Made by a program: the position numbers and the translations under genes. From positions 62,001 to 126,000 of the forward strand of contig CAXBML010000001.1 in NCBI GenBank assembly GCA_963976875.1: 64,000 nt of DNA. Reading direction: 5' to 3'. How positions within the stretch are numbered: position 1 is the first letter of the stretch; each line of letters opens with the position of its first letter. The DNA comes from Berkiella_A sp963976875. GTDB lineage: Bacteria; Pseudomonadota; Gammaproteobacteria; Berkiellales; Berkiellaceae. Shown in pieces: positions 55,073 through 64,000 of this stretch. Under the pieces are notes generated by a model. The model was not told where the DNA came from and made no database searches. It saw nothing but the letters and a program-made list of their open reading frames with translations.

Positions 55073-55105
55073 TATTAGATAGATATGTTAGAGCGAGGTG
55101 TTTTT

Positions 55106-55801
55106 TTATCGTCTAGGTGGTGAGTAAGAGAATACAAAGCCTAAATGGAAAGAAGTTGCGTTCTTATAAGGCTTGATGCTGAAAAAATTGTTATTGACGT
55201 CATGACCTTCATAGTTTAAACGACTAATCTGATCAAAAATAACCATTGCTTTTAAGCCTAAAAACCACCATGGGTTATATTGCATACCCAGCCCTAATCG
55301 AGCAGAGGCTTTTGAAGGCGTTTTTTGTGATATCTCTGTCGCTTGACCTGCATTGACATAAAAAATATGGGTATCTGGCTTCAAATTGGATAGTCCTACC
55401 ATGCCGATAAGCTCCAAGTTTCTTACCATCTCCCAGTAAAAATTAAAATTAGCATACCAAGCTTTTAATCTAACTTCGACTTTAGATGAGTCTCCTGCAG
55501 GGGCTGGTATGCTAGTTAGGAAGGTCTGAGTGCCATCAAAGAGGTGTGGTTTTTCTTTAGTGGTAGATTGCTCATACCCTAAGTCAAAGCCAAAAAAGCC
55601 GTTGACCCTAGAGCCTGCGTAAAAGGAGAGGGCATTAGAGATATCAGGCCACGTATCTTTGTAATATTCCCATTGTTTGTTTTTGGGCTCGGCACCCCAG
55701 TATTTCCAATCAATTCCAATATGAGGACTCCAATAAAATGCCTGGAGTGGGAGGGGGGCAAACACAAGAATAAAAAATAAAGTGCGAATGTATTTAATCA
55801 T
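55106..55801 (-). CDS. Outer-membrane beta-barrel protein
   Basis: 231 residues. The signal peptide ends near LQA (about residue 21). The mature part has alternating aromatic and polar strands (FYWSPHIGIDWKYW, GFFGFDLGYEQS, LKAWYANFNFYWEM, SARLGLGMQYNPWWFLGLK) typical of a small eight-stranded barrel. The last strand is FHLGFVFSYSPPRR and lacks the usual terminal aromatic. Function unknown; it may be a structural or adhesive porin-like protein. Confidence 0.75.
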   Translation of the reverse strand: MIKYIRTLFFILVFAPLPLQAFYWSPHIGIDWKYWGAEPKNKQWEYYKDTWPDISNALSFYAGSRVNGFFGFDLGYEQSTTKEKPHLFDGTQTFLTSIPAPAGDSSKVEVRLKAWYANFNFYWEMVRNLELIGMVGLSNLKPDTHIFYVNAGQATEISQKTPSKASARLGLGMQYNPWWFLGLKAMVIFDQISRLNYEGHDVNNNFFSIKPYKNATSFHLGFVFSYSPPRR

Positions 55802-55880
55802 CTAACTACCTTTTCCTTGTAATATAGATATTTATTTTCCTCTGCTGCCTCCTGTGAGTCAACAAAGATATTTAAGTGGT

Positions 55881-56222
55881 TTAGGCTTTTTTTACAAATT
55901 CGGACTTTAGCATCATAGGGCCAATGCCTTCTATTCGGCAATCTATATTGTGATCCCCATCAACCAGTCTATTGATTTTTACTTTGGTTCCCATCTTGGC
56001 AACTGAGGAGGAGCCTTTCACTTTTAAATCTTTAATCAAAGTGACAATATCCCCATCTGCAAGTGTATTCCCGTTAGCATCTTTGACAACAAAGCTATCT
56101 GCTTCAGTTTGTGTCTCGGTGACTTTCCATTCATGCCCACATTCTGGGCAAACTAGCTGGTCTCGATCTTCATAAGCATATTGAGATGTGCATTTAGGGC
56201 AAGGGGGGAGAGAAGTACTCAT
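55881..56222 (-). CDS. yjdM: PhnA/YjdM family zinc-ribbon protein
   Basis: 113 residues. The N-terminal zinc ribbon has C8-x2-C11 and C25-x2-C28 (PPCPKC and CPECGHEW). The C-terminal SH3-like domain contains VVKDANGNTLADGDIVTLIK. The family was named for phosphonate use but E. coli YjdM is not required for it; the role is unknown. Full family length. Confidence 0.93.
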   Translation of the reverse strand: MSTSLPPCPKCTSQYAYEDRDQLVCPECGHEWKVTETQTEADSFVVKDANGNTLADGDIVTLIKDLKVKGSSSVAKMGTKVKINRLVDGDHNIDCRIEGIGPMMLKSEFVKKA

Positions 56223-56284
56223 TTTTTATAACTTATTAAAATATGTGAAATTAATTGAAAATGTAAATAGTGATTAACTGGCTC

Positions 56285-57598
56285 TTAAGCAAAATCAATT
56301 ACGAGCATTTGGCCAGGCTTTAAAATACTGTCTTGCTTGATTTGATTATTCGTTGCTATTTGTTGGATATTGACTTTATATTTTTTACTGATATTCCATA
56401 AAGAGTCACCCGTTTGAACAACATGTACACGTTTTTGACTTGTATTTTGGCCAGCTGGAATTTGTAAATATTTACCAACAATGATGGTATCGTTTTTCAA
56501 GTTATTTAATAGACGAATCTCACTGGGGTTTGTTTTAAACCGTTTAGCAATTTTAATTAGTGAGTCGCCTTTGGCAATTTTGTAGCGTGTCGGAAGCTCC
56601 AAAGTTAAGGCTTCCAGAGAAGCGATTGTGTCAGAGAAAGTATGAGCTATTTGGATTGGAACACAGATATGGAAAGGTCCTTCAGGATGCATGCGATGGC
56701 TATGATAGCCTGGGTTCAAGAGGGTGAGTTGTTTCTCAGGGATGTTGGCCAGCTTCGCTGCTTGTTTTAGGTCTACTGCTTTACCTAGGTCAACTTGGGT
56801 AAAATAAGATTGGTTCATAACATTAGGCAAAATAACATTATATCGCGAAGGGTTTTTAACGATAGTCGCTAAAGCCATTAATTTGGGGACGTAATCTTTG
56901 GTTTGTTTAGGTAGTTTTAGAGACCAAAAATCAGTGGGTTTGTTTTCTTTTATATTTTGCCGAATAGAGCGTGCAACCCGTCCATCACCAGAGTTATAAG
57001 CTGCAAGGGCGTGTAGCCAATCGCCTTTAAAGCGCTTTTGTAGATAGTCTAGGTGGCGTAAAGCAGCATTGGTTGAGAGTACAACGTCTTGGCACCCATC
57101 GAACCAAGCATTTCGTGATAAGCCATAATATTTTCCAGTTTGCGGCATAATTTGCCATAAACCTCTCGCGCCAGGTGCGCTTTTCGCAAAGGGGTCATAA
57201 TTACTCTCGACCATAGGCAAAAGGGCAATTTCTGCGGGCATATTGTAGGTATCTACAGCTTCTAGGATATAGTGAAGGTAGGGTCTAGCATTGTTCACCA
57301 TCTCTGTAAAATGATACTGCGAACTTGTGAATTGCTTAATATAGTACTTAACCCTAGGATCATTCTCGTTTATATTTAAACTAAATTGATTGCGCATGCG
57401 GGTCCATAACACAACCGGTATATGGTTTAAATCATCTACTTTCGCTGGGGCGAAGCTTTTTTGAAAAGGTTTGAATAGGTTCTTCGAGGCATGTTGGGGA
57501 GAAATACTAATGGGTTCAGCAACAGCAGATTGAGTCGATAATGTTACTATAGATAAGGTAAGGCATGTAGCCCAACAGAATTTAATTATTTTGTTCAT
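56285..57598 (-). CDS. mltD: Membrane-bound lytic murein transglycosylase D
   Basis: 437 residues with a signal peptide ending near AVAE (about residue 28). The SLT domain has the catalytic glutamate E131 in LLPMVESNYDPFA, followed by GARGLWQIMPQTG and AYNSGDGRV. Two C-terminal LysM repeats (from about 345 and 391) bind peptidoglycan. It cleaves glycan strands to anhydromuropeptides. E. coli MltD is a lipoprotein; no lipobox cysteine is seen here, so it may be periplasmic. Confidence 0.93.
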   Translation of the reverse strand: MNKIIKFCWATCLTLSIVTLSTQSAVAEPISISPQHASKNLFKPFQKSFAPAKVDDLNHIPVVLWTRMRNQFSLNINENDPRVKYYIKQFTSSQYHFTEMVNNARPYLHYILEAVDTYNMPAEIALLPMVESNYDPFAKSAPGARGLWQIMPQTGKYYGLSRNAWFDGCQDVVLSTNAALRHLDYLQKRFKGDWLHALAAYNSGDGRVARSIRQNIKENKPTDFWSLKLPKQTKDYVPKLMALATIVKNPSRYNVILPNVMNQSYFTQVDLGKAVDLKQAAKLANIPEKQLTLLNPGYHSHRMHPEGPFHICVPIQIAHTFSDTIASLEALTLELPTRYKIAKGDSLIKIAKRFKTNPSEIRLLNNLKNDTIIVGKYLQIPAGQNTSQKRVHVVQTGDSLWNISKKYKVNIQQIATNNQIKQDSILKPGQMLVIDFA

Positions 57599-57759
57599 TA
57601 TGCTTCTACTAAAAAAAACTCATAGATCTTTAGTTTTGATCTTTGTTGATGTAATACGCCATTAATTCAAAAGCATATTGGCTAACATACTCATTATGCC
57701 ATAATAGTTTAATTGTGAGGTTCGAGCAACTGATTTTAGGGCTCTCCACACTTTTAGTC

Positions 57760-58527
57760 TTAAAATTGGTCTTTTAGTTTACGCAAAGCGGCAAAAATTT
57801 CAGTATTTGACTGACTATTATTAGCTGACTTTTCTACTATTGATTTTATAACCGATTCCTCCAAGCTCCTTAGAAAAGGGTTGATTTTTTTTTCTACCGC
57901 CATTGTACTGGGTAAGCTTGGCAATTTTTGTTCGCGTATCTGTTCAACATCAGAAATTTTTTGTTTTATATCAAGATTTGAAGGCTCGATATAGTGGGCA
58001 AACTTTAAGTTAGCTAAAGTATATTCATGGGCACAGTAGACCAGTGTGTTATCTGGTAGTTGCTTGAGTTTATTGAGAGAATGGTACATTTGCTCTGCAG
58101 TGCCTTCAAATAGGCGTCCACAACCCGCTGAGAACAAGGTATCTCCACAAAATACTAAGCCTTTGCCAATGTAGGCAATATGATCTAAAGTGTGCCCTGG
58201 GATGGCAATCACTTCTAAAGACAGATTTTGTGGTTGTAAGTGTATTTTTGAGCCTTCTTTTACTGGATAATTGATCCCACTGATTGTTTCTGGTCCATAA
58301 ATGGTAACATCCGGAAAGCGCTCAAGTAACTTAGGTAAACCACCGGTGTGATCCCAATGGTGGTGGGTGATAACAATGGCATTAAGAGTAAGTCCGTGGC
58401 TGTCTAAATAGTGAAGTACAGGAACGGCATCACCGGGATCGACCACAGCCAGTTCAGAACCTGTGGTGCTGGGGATCGCCCAAATATAGTTGTCAGAGAA
58501 AGCAGAAATTGGAATAATATTATTCAT
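57760..58527 (-). CDS. gloB: Hydroxyacylglutathione hydrolase (glyoxalase II)
   Basis: 255 residues from the ATG at 58527; a frame nine codons longer is less likely since MNNIIPISAFSDNYIW is the family start. A metallo-beta-lactamase-fold enzyme that hydrolyses S-lactoylglutathione in methylglyoxal detoxification. The metal motif THHHWDH is at 54-60, followed by FCGDTLFSAGCGRLFEGT and YCAHEYTLANLKFA. Divergent from the methyltransferase gene, 32 bases away. Confidence 0.97.
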   Translation of the reverse strand: MNNIIPISAFSDNYIWAIPSTTGSELAVVDPGDAVPVLHYLDSHGLTLNAIVITHHHWDHTGGLPKLLERFPDVTIYGPETISGINYPVKEGSKIHLQPQNLSLEVIAIPGHTLDHIAYIGKGLVFCGDTLFSAGCGRLFEGTAEQMYHSLNKLKQLPDNTLVYCAHEYTLANLKFAHYIEPSNLDIKQKISDVEQIREQKLPSLPSTMAVEKKINPFLRSLEESVIKSIVEKSANNSQSNTEIFAALRKLKDQF

Positions 58528-58559
58528 AAAACTAAATCGTTTGGTTGAAAACACACCCT

Positions 58560-59327
58560 ATGGTAACAGAAAAAACTTATAAAAATGCATGGTATATCCA
58601 TGGCGCAGGAACAAGGCTTGCTGAAGCGGAAAAAGAGCAGCTCGACGAGATACTGCCTACATTGCATGGTTATCACTTAGTACAGTTGAGTGACTCGGGA
58701 CTCAGTTCTTTTAGTTCAGAAACTTTAATCAAAAACCGAGTCTTTATCCATCCGAACGTAACACACCAGGGGCAGTGTACAAAAGTCAAAGCAGACTTTC
58801 ATGGTTTACCTTTTAAATCTGAAAGCGTTGATGTGGTTGTTTTGTTGCATACACTAGAGCAAGAGCGTAATCCTCATGAAATTTTAAGGGAGGCTGAAAG
58901 GATTTTAATTCCCGAAGGGCATTTGGTTATTACGGGTATTAATCCTATTAGTTGTTGGGGGGCTTGGTATAGTTGGAAAAAGCTGATTGGTAAAATTCCA
59001 AGTTCAGGACATTTGCTTGGACTGAGACGGTTAAGAGATTGGTTGAAATTATTAAATCTACAAGTGAATGGTGGCAACTTATTTTATTATAGACCGCCTA
59101 TTTTAAATCGGCAGATTTTAAAAAAGCTAGAAAAATTAGAAAAAATTGGCAGCAAGGCTTGGCCATTTTTAGGAGGAGGTTATACAGTTGTTGCTGTTAA
59201 ACGGGTGGTTATACCGCTCACCCCAATACGGGCTCCATGGAAAGCCAAACAAAAAGTATGGATAGAAGAGGGGTTATCAAAACCTGCGCCCAAAGTAATT
59301 GTAAAAGAGGAAATCAATGAAAGATAA
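58560..59327 (+). CDS. SAM-dependent methyltransferase, YafS-like
   Basis: 255 residues from the ATG at 58560; the frame opens with a TTG at 58545. The C-terminal half of a class I methyltransferase fold is visible (DVVVLLHTLEQERNPHEILR, then ILIPEGHLVITGINP). The canonical glycine-rich motif I is poor. The location between gloB and rnhA is that of E. coli yafS. Substrate unknown. It overlaps rnhA by 11 bases. Confidence 0.85.
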   Translation: MVTEKTYKNAWYIHGAGTRLAEAEKEQLDEILPTLHGYHLVQLSDSGLSSFSSETLIKNRVFIHPNVTHQGQCTKVKADFHGLPFKSESVDVVVLLHTLEQERNPHEILREAERILIPEGHLVITGINPISCWGAWYSWKKLIGKIPSSGHLLGLRRLRDWLKLLNLQVNGGNLFYYRPPILNRQILKKLEKLEKIGSKAWPFLGGGYTVVAVKRVVIPLTPIRAPWKAKQKVWIEEGLSKPAPKVIVKEEINER

Positions 59328-59760
59328 TACATCCACCCCCGTTATTTGTTATACAGATGGTTCTTGCTTAGGGAATCCTGGCCCGGGGGGATGGGGGGTA
59401 TTATTGCAATATAAAGACAAAGAAAAAATGTTATCAGGTCGAGAAGATAACACCACGAATAATCGTATGGAACTACGTGCGGCAATTGAAGCGTTAAAAG
59501 CACTTAAATCAGCTTGTGCAGTAGAGTTGTATACGGATTCAGAATATGTACGCAGGGGCATCACCGAATGGATGCCAAAATGGAAGGCCAATAATTGGCG
59601 TAATGCTAAAAAGCAACCCGTTAAAAATAAAGACCTGTGGGAACAATTGGATGAGCAGGCTACGCAGCATAAAATTAATTGGCACTGGGTGAAAGGCCAC
59701 AGTGGTCACCCTGAAAATGATCGCGTTGATCAATTAGCCAGAGATGCGATTGATCAGTAA
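59317..59760 (+). CDS. rnhA: Ribonuclease HI
   Basis: 147 residues. Cuts RNA in RNA-DNA hybrids, removing primers and R-loops. The acidic catalytic set is D14, E52, D74 and D138, matching E. coli D10, E48, D70 and D134 with a four-residue N-terminal offset. HWVKGHSGHPENDRVD is intact. The start overlaps the methyltransferase by 11 bases, so translation is probably coupled. Confidence 0.98.
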   Translation: MKDNTSTPVICYTDGSCLGNPGPGGWGVLLQYKDKEKMLSGREDNTTNNRMELRAAIEALKALKSACAVELYTDSEYVRRGITEWMPKWKANNWRNAKKQPVKNKDLWEQLDEQATQHKINWHWVKGHSGHPENDRVDQLARDAIDQ

Positions 59761-59769
59761 TCAAAAAAT

Positions 59770-59834
59770 GGTGCAGGTGAGAAGTTTAGTTTTGCACCTT
59801 GTTCGAAGTATAAATCCCCTTGGTGCTGCGCACC
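59770..59834. repeat. GGTGC hairpins after rnhA
   Basis: GGTGCA/TGCACC (59770-59775 with 59793-59798) and GGTGC/GCACC (59822-59826 with 59830-59834). The second resembles the unit at 15554. They could also terminate rnhA. Confidence 0.4.
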
Positions 59835-59893
59835 TTTCCTTTACAAAGTGAGAAATGGTTTCGCGCTGCTCATGAAAATATTAAGTTGATAAA

Positions 59894-60625
59894 ATGAGAC
59901 AAATAATATTAGATACGGAAACGACTGGTTTATCGCCCAAACAAGGCCATCGCATTATTGAAATCGGTTGCGTCGAAATGCAAAATCGTAGGTTAACAGG
60001 CGAAAGTTATCATGTTTACATCAATCCTGATCGAGAAGTCGATGCAGGGGCTGTTGCTGTGCATGGCATTACGGATGATTTTTTAGAGGATAAACCATAT
60101 TTTTCTGATTGTATTGCTGATTTAATTGCCTTTATTAAAGACGCAGAACTCGTGATTCATAATGCGCCTTTTGATGTGGGATTTTTGGAGCATGAATTTA
60201 AGCTGGCTAAAGAGAAAAACTGGTACAGCTTATCTCAGCATTGTAAGATAACCGATACACTCGCCATGGCGAGGAAAAAGCATCCTGGCAAGAAAAATAA
60301 TCTAGATGCGTTATGCAAAAGGTATCAAATTAATAATGCCCACCGTGAAAAGCATGGTGCCTTATTGGATGCGGAAATCTTAGCCGAAGTGTATTTGGCC
60401 ATGACGGGTGGTCAGTCTAGTTTGAATTTAGGCGATTTAGCCAAGCCAAAACAATCAAGTAATAAAGAAGTTGTGACATCAGAAAATCTTAGCACACAAC
60501 AATTTTCACAATTAGCTGTTATCTCGCCCAATGCTAAAGAGCTTAAAGCCCATCAAGACTTCATTAGAAAATTAGCTAAGGCGAATAACGCAGAGCCATT
60601 ATGGCAGAAAATAGCATCAGAGTAA
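59894..60625 (+). CDS. dnaQ: DNA polymerase III epsilon subunit (proofreading exonuclease)
   Basis: 243 residues. The 3'-5' exonuclease motif I is D7-x-E9 in ILDTETTGLSP; motif II is IHNAPFDVGFLEHEF and motif III is HGALLDAEILAEVY. A clamp-binding-like tail follows. In E. coli rnhA and dnaQ are divergent; here they are in tandem. Confidence 0.97.
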   Translation: MRQIILDTETTGLSPKQGHRIIEIGCVEMQNRRLTGESYHVYINPDREVDAGAVAVHGITDDFLEDKPYFSDCIADLIAFIKDAELVIHNAPFDVGFLEHEFKLAKEKNWYSLSQHCKITDTLAMARKKHPGKKNNLDALCKRYQINNAHREKHGALLDAEILAEVYLAMTGGQSSLNLGDLAKPKQSSNKEVVTSENLSTQQFSQLAVISPNAKELKAHQDFIRKLAKANNAEPLWQKIASE

Positions 60626-60657
60626 GCTGTGTTTTGTAGGAAAAATTCTTACCTTAA

Positions 60658-60686
60658 TTGGCGTTTTTAAAATAAAACGATATAAT
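60658..60686 (+). promoter_or_regulatory. Candidate promoter for the LuxR-type regulator
   Basis: TTGGCG (60658-60663) and a perfect TATAAT (60681-60686), 17 bases apart, about 100 bases before the coding start. Confidence 0.5.
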
Positions 60687-60787
60687 TCTGATAAACGGTG
60701 CTTTCAAATAGCCTACAAACTTTCTATATTAAGACGCTATGGTACTATATTAATCCTAATACATTTTAAGGGTTAGTTGAGGCTGTT

Positions 60788-61573
60788 ATGATCTTTCCTG
60801 AAAACCATATTTGTCATAATTCAATCGAAATATTTCGTCGACATACACAAGATATTTTTGAATCTATGGGGATGGTAGTGTTGTTTTTTGGTGAGATTTT
60901 AAATCATGACCAGGGTTACTTATTTTACACTGATCTTGAGTTTTTCCAGAAACGTTGTAGTTTACATATCCCTCTGGCTGGTACTTTTTTAAAGCATGGT
61001 ATTTTTCCATGGTCAGAGACAGTGGAACCGGAGCTTATTCAACTTGCCCGTTCTTTTGGTTACTATCATCCGTTGAATATTATATTAGAGTCGGGTGACA
61101 AGAAGTCTATTTACACAGTGGCTTTTAGAGCGCCTAGGCATGGTATTTCTAGCTATTGTCTTAATAACTTAGATAATTTGCTTTTTAATTGTGTTGACTT
61201 GAAGCGACGGATTGAAGACTTAATTAAAAGTGGGCGCAAACAGTCTATATCTATACCAGAACATTTACAAAATAAAAAATTTATAGAGACGTCAGCTTTA
61301 AGGAGTCAGAACCAAACGCTACAGAAAGAGGCATACATTACTTATTCGTTACAGAGTCAGGGGTTATCTAGCAGAGAATGTGAAACATTTATTTCGTTGT
61401 TAAAATTTCAGAGTTCTAAAAAAATTAGTGAGTCACTACGGGTGAGTCCTAAAACAGTTGACACCTATATCAATCGTATCAAACAAAAGCTCGGACTAGA
61501 CACTCGGCATGATATTTTTAAGTTTGCATGGGACAACCATTTTGTCGGTTATAAAAATTATCCTAATTTATAA
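60788..61573 (+). CDS. LuxR family transcriptional regulator
   Basis: 261 residues. The last 65 residues form a LuxR-type helix-turn-helix (LSSRECETFISLLKFQSSKK, then SESLRVSPKTVDTYINRIKQ and KLGLDTRHDIFKFA). The N-terminal 150 residues are a sensor-like domain with no clear phosphoacceptor, resembling the LpnR-type regulators of Legionella. The ligand is unknown. The next gene on the same strand is a PEP-synthase-like protein, with a palindrome between. Confidence 0.85.
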   Translation: MIFPENHICHNSIEIFRRHTQDIFESMGMVVLFFGEILNHDQGYLFYTDLEFFQKRCSLHIPLAGTFLKHGIFPWSETVEPELIQLARSFGYYHPLNIILESGDKKSIYTVAFRAPRHGISSYCLNNLDNLLFNCVDLKRRIEDLIKSGRKQSISIPEHLQNKKFIETSALRSQNQTLQKEAYITYSLQSQGLSSRECETFISLLKFQSSKKISESLRVSPKTVDTYINRIKQKLGLDTRHDIFKFAWDNHFVGYKNYPNL

Positions 61574-61766
61574 AAAGTAACAGTTTTTATATGAAGACTA
61601 GCGTCGCTACTTTTATCAAACAGATAAATACTTGGTAATAGATCAACTTTTCAATATAAAAGTAGTATTTTTGCTATCATCTCTTTGCCTCTTCTGTATT
61701 ATAGGATAGCGCGCTTGTTTTGACCTATGACGACACACCTCATAAACCATGTTTGCTTTCTAAGTA

Positions 61767-61782
61767 TGTTATATTTATAACA
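61767..61782. promoter_or_regulatory. Palindrome upstream of the PEP-synthase-like gene
   Basis: TGTTATA-TT-TATAACA, a perfect 7-bp inverted repeat with a two-base centre, about 30 bases before the ATG. A dimeric regulator could bind here; none is assigned. Confidence 0.3.
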
Positions 61783-61813
61783 CATAGCTTTAGATATTAA
61801 ACATGGTGACTGC

Positions 61814-64000
61814 ATGCCTGGTCTCAGTGAACTGGAAAAATACGCAAAAAATCTTGGTTATAAATCAGCTAATTTGATGGTTTTGCAAGATATTGCTGCG
61901 ATAGCTCAGGCAGAGGGTGTTGTGGCGGAAATTCCACAAATACAAGCATTAGGCCATGAAGCCATGCAAGCACACTTGGCAGAACATCTGCCTGAACTCG
62001 ACTCTTTGTGGCAGGATTTTCTAGAGGCGCAAGGTGAAGAAATCCGTGGATTATCTGAAGAGGGTAAACCCATCTTGGATAATATTCGTCAATTGATTAA
62101 AAATACATTTTTGCATCATCCTTTGCCTGAGAGCATCATAGTTGATTTTTTAGATGCCTGTGATCCGGATGACCTATTAATGGTGAGAAGTACAGGCAAA
62201 GAGGATTCTGCTGATTTGGCAAATCCTGGTGGTAACGAAAGTATAGCGGCGGTACAACCCACGCAACAAGATATATCTATAGCTGTCGGTAAGGTTATCG
62301 CTTCTTATTTTAGTGAAAAATCTCTTGAACAAAGAATCAAAGGGAAAGATGATATTAGTGCACCTCCTTTTATACCTGTCTTATTACAGAAAATGATAGG
62401 GGAGCCGCTTGAAGCGAAGATCGAAGATGGTGTTATTTCAGGCGTATTATATACAAGTGAGTATGGCTCAAAAATTCAAATGGCACCTGGCCACGGTGAG
62501 CTAATTGTTAATAGTAAAGCACCATTTGATAGTTTTTATGTGACAAGGGAAGCAGTTGTCCATAGCCAAATTGCAATTAAACCTCAAAGGCTTGTCTCAA
62601 AAGAAACCCAATCAGGCAGTGGTGTGAAACGTTCCTTAGAAATGGTCAATAATGATAAAGATACAAGTCACACGGCATCTGTTTCTGAAGATGTCGTGAG
62701 AAGAATTGCCGCCATTGGAAACATGATTGAAAGAGAATATGACCAGCCCATGGATGTCGAGTTTGTCTATAAACCTAAAACCGATACCATTTATATTGTA
62801 CAGGCTCGCCCTATCCCTAAAGGGGATTTAAAACATGTCATGCCTTCTACGATTAAACCTGAAAAAATAAAGCAAGTGAAGAAAGAACAGCCTGTTGTGA
62901 ATGGTCATGTGATCAGTCCAGCAGGAGAGGCTGTGCAAATCATTACGAAGAAAAGCGAGATATTAATTTGCCAGGACATAGAAACTGCATTGGATATTTA
63001 TTTGCGGGGAAAGAATGAAAATGTAAAAGCCGTTGTTGTAAGAAATATGGCGCCGGCTACTTCACATGAGGCAGCCGAATTTAATTCTAAGGCCATACCT
63101 GTTATTCAGGTGAATGATTTGGCTGGTGTAGAAGCCATGTTAGATGAAGAATTACCATGTGTCATTATTGATCCACAGCATAAATTGATTTTAGACTGGC
63201 ACGATAAGATTGATGGTGTAGAGGCCATTACAGACAAGTTATATGCGCAAGACAGTGGATTATTAACCAATGGACTGTTTAAGTCTTCCATGGGGTTGCA
63301 ACAAACTGTTGGATCACCACCTTATGCTGGTCGCAATTTCAACATTGAGCAAACGACACATGTGCCAAAAGATATAAAAATTGGCGCATTATTCGCGCTG
63401 ATAGAAAAAGGATCTCCAACAGAAGCTCAAGAGGCTTTTTCTCAGTTAGCGACACATTATTATGCTTTAATTTCACATCAACCACGAGAAGATAAGATAC
63501 AATCTTTTGATGAGATATTACAAACACTTGAAAGTATAGAGTCTTCGAATCCGAGTAATGTGGCAGAGGGTAAAATTGCATTACAACGCGTAATGGATCT
63601 TCTGTTTACTTTGGCTCGTAGTAAAAACACGTCAGAGGATACGCAAGTTGCTTTAAATAAACTTTTGCAAAATGGTCTAGCCACCGGTCTGGAGATTGAA
63701 AGCCTACTTACGCTTATCGATACTGTCCCTGAACACGAATTTAGTTCTTATCAAAGTGAATTATTAAATTTAGTCAGTCGTTTAGAAGCCATTATGGTAT
63801 ATCCTGGGAATAAAGATGTATTCTCTAGTTCACTGGTTCAGGTTTTAGCAGAAGAAAAGGCGACTCGCTATGCGCAAGCAACATCCAGAGATTATGATCT
63901 GACCCATGAACAACAAGGCTATTTGGCGCAATTTTTAAAAATAAGCCACTTTGCTATTAATCCTGAACTGAAGGGTAAATGGGAACAGTTTGCAATACAC
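61814..64000 (+). CDS. PEP-synthase-like protein with PPDK_N and phosphohistidine domains (partial)
   Basis: An open frame from the ATG at 61814 runs 729 codons to the window edge. The first 335 residues hold a PEP/pyruvate-binding ATP-grasp domain (PPDK_N): LMVRSTGKEDSADL around 122-135 and IVQARPIP at about 328-335. Residues about 405-435 (VVRNMAPATSHEAAEF, then AIPVIQV) look like the swivelling phosphohistidine domain, with H418 as the likely phosphoacceptor. After that comes a helical region with no recognised domain. No TIM-barrel of a classic PEP synthase is seen yet. Similar architectures occur in dikinases and rifampin phosphotransferases. Substrate unknown. Confidence 0.85.
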   Translation, partial: MPGLSELEKYAKNLGYKSANLMVLQDIAAIAQAEGVVAEIPQIQALGHEAMQAHLAEHLPELDSLWQDFLEAQGEEIRGLSEEGKPILDNIRQLIKNTFLHHPLPESIIVDFLDACDPDDLLMVRSTGKEDSADLANPGGNESIAAVQPTQQDISIAVGKVIASYFSEKSLEQRIKGKDDISAPPFIPVLLQKMIGEPLEAKIEDGVISGVLYTSEYGSKIQMAPGHGELIVNSKAPFDSFYVTREAVVHSQIAIKPQRLVSKETQSGSGVKRSLEMVNNDKDTSHTASVSEDVVRRIAAIGNMIEREYDQPMDVEFVYKPKTDTIYIVQARPIPKGDLKHVMPSTIKPEKIKQVKKEQPVVNGHVISPAGEAVQIITKKSEILICQDIETALDIYLRGKNENVKAVVVRNMAPATSHEAAEFNSKAIPVIQVNDLAGVEAMLDEELPCVIIDPQHKLILDWHDKIDGVEAITDKLYAQDSGLLTNGLFKSSMGLQQTVGSPPYAGRNFNIEQTTHVPKDIKIGALFALIEKGSPTEAQEAFSQLATHYYALISHQPREDKIQSFDEILQTLESIESSNPSNVAEGKIALQRVMDLLFTLARSKNTSEDTQVALNKLLQNGLATGLEIESLLTLIDTVPEHEFSSYQSELLNLVSRLEAIMVYPGNKDVFSSSLVQVLAEEKATRYAQATSRDYDLTHEQQGYLAQFLKISHFAINPELKGKWEQFAIH

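Overview
The window is AT-rich chromosomal DNA from a gammaproteobacterium. Gene content and order point to the Legionellales (Legionella, Coxiella and Berkiella type amoeba-associated bacteria). That placement is inferred from E. coli-like core synteny, low GC, a LuxR-type regulator of Legionellales style, large orphan proteins, a eukaryotic-like domain protein and families of small palindromic repeats. It is not proven by any single gene.

Layout. 1-6000: end of a metal-dependent hydrolase-like gene, a 972-residue surface or secreted protein with a von Willebrand A domain and a type I secretion-like C-terminus, and two alpha/beta hydrolases. 5841-5988 is a palindromic repeat. 6024-12852: pepA-valS divergent from lptF-lptG, the E. 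coli arrangement but without holC. 12871-15487: a LysR regulator facing a Bcr/CflA-type drug exporter across a perfect inverted repeat, then an RDD membrane protein. 15904-23896: a palindromic element, then an apparent operon of a nucleotide-sugar dehydrogenase, a nucleotide-sugar epimerase and a 1847-residue orphan protein. 24036-27115: two exported DUF1254/DUF1214 proteins. 27287-30917: tRNA-Leu(CAA) and the yajC-secD-secF translocase operon.

30928-32052 encodes a protein in which I see a degenerate RhoGAP-like domain. 32123-42524 is the conserved block suhB / trmJ / iscR-iscS-iscU-iscA-hscB-hscA-fdx-iscX / ndk / rlmN / pilF / a short rodZ. An IscR-type operator lies in front of iscR. 42525-46755 is an accessory insertion where ispG normally lies. 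It holds a 17-kDa-antigen-like lipoprotein, a possible glycosyltransferase-like orphan and an HtpX-like protease. 46756-51408: hisS-yfgM-bamB-der, the expected continuation.

51433-57598: a methyltransferase divergent from a fused FAD oxidoreductase, a beta-barrel protein, a PhnA-like protein and MltD. 57760-60625: gloB / yafS-like methyltransferase-rnhA / dnaQ. 60788 to the end: a LuxR-type regulator and a truncated PEP-synthase-like protein that runs off the window.

Functionally the core genes cover Fe-S cluster assembly, protein export, outer-membrane assembly (LptFG, BamB), aminoacylation, and replication and repair. The accessory genes look like cell-surface, envelope and possible host-interaction functions.
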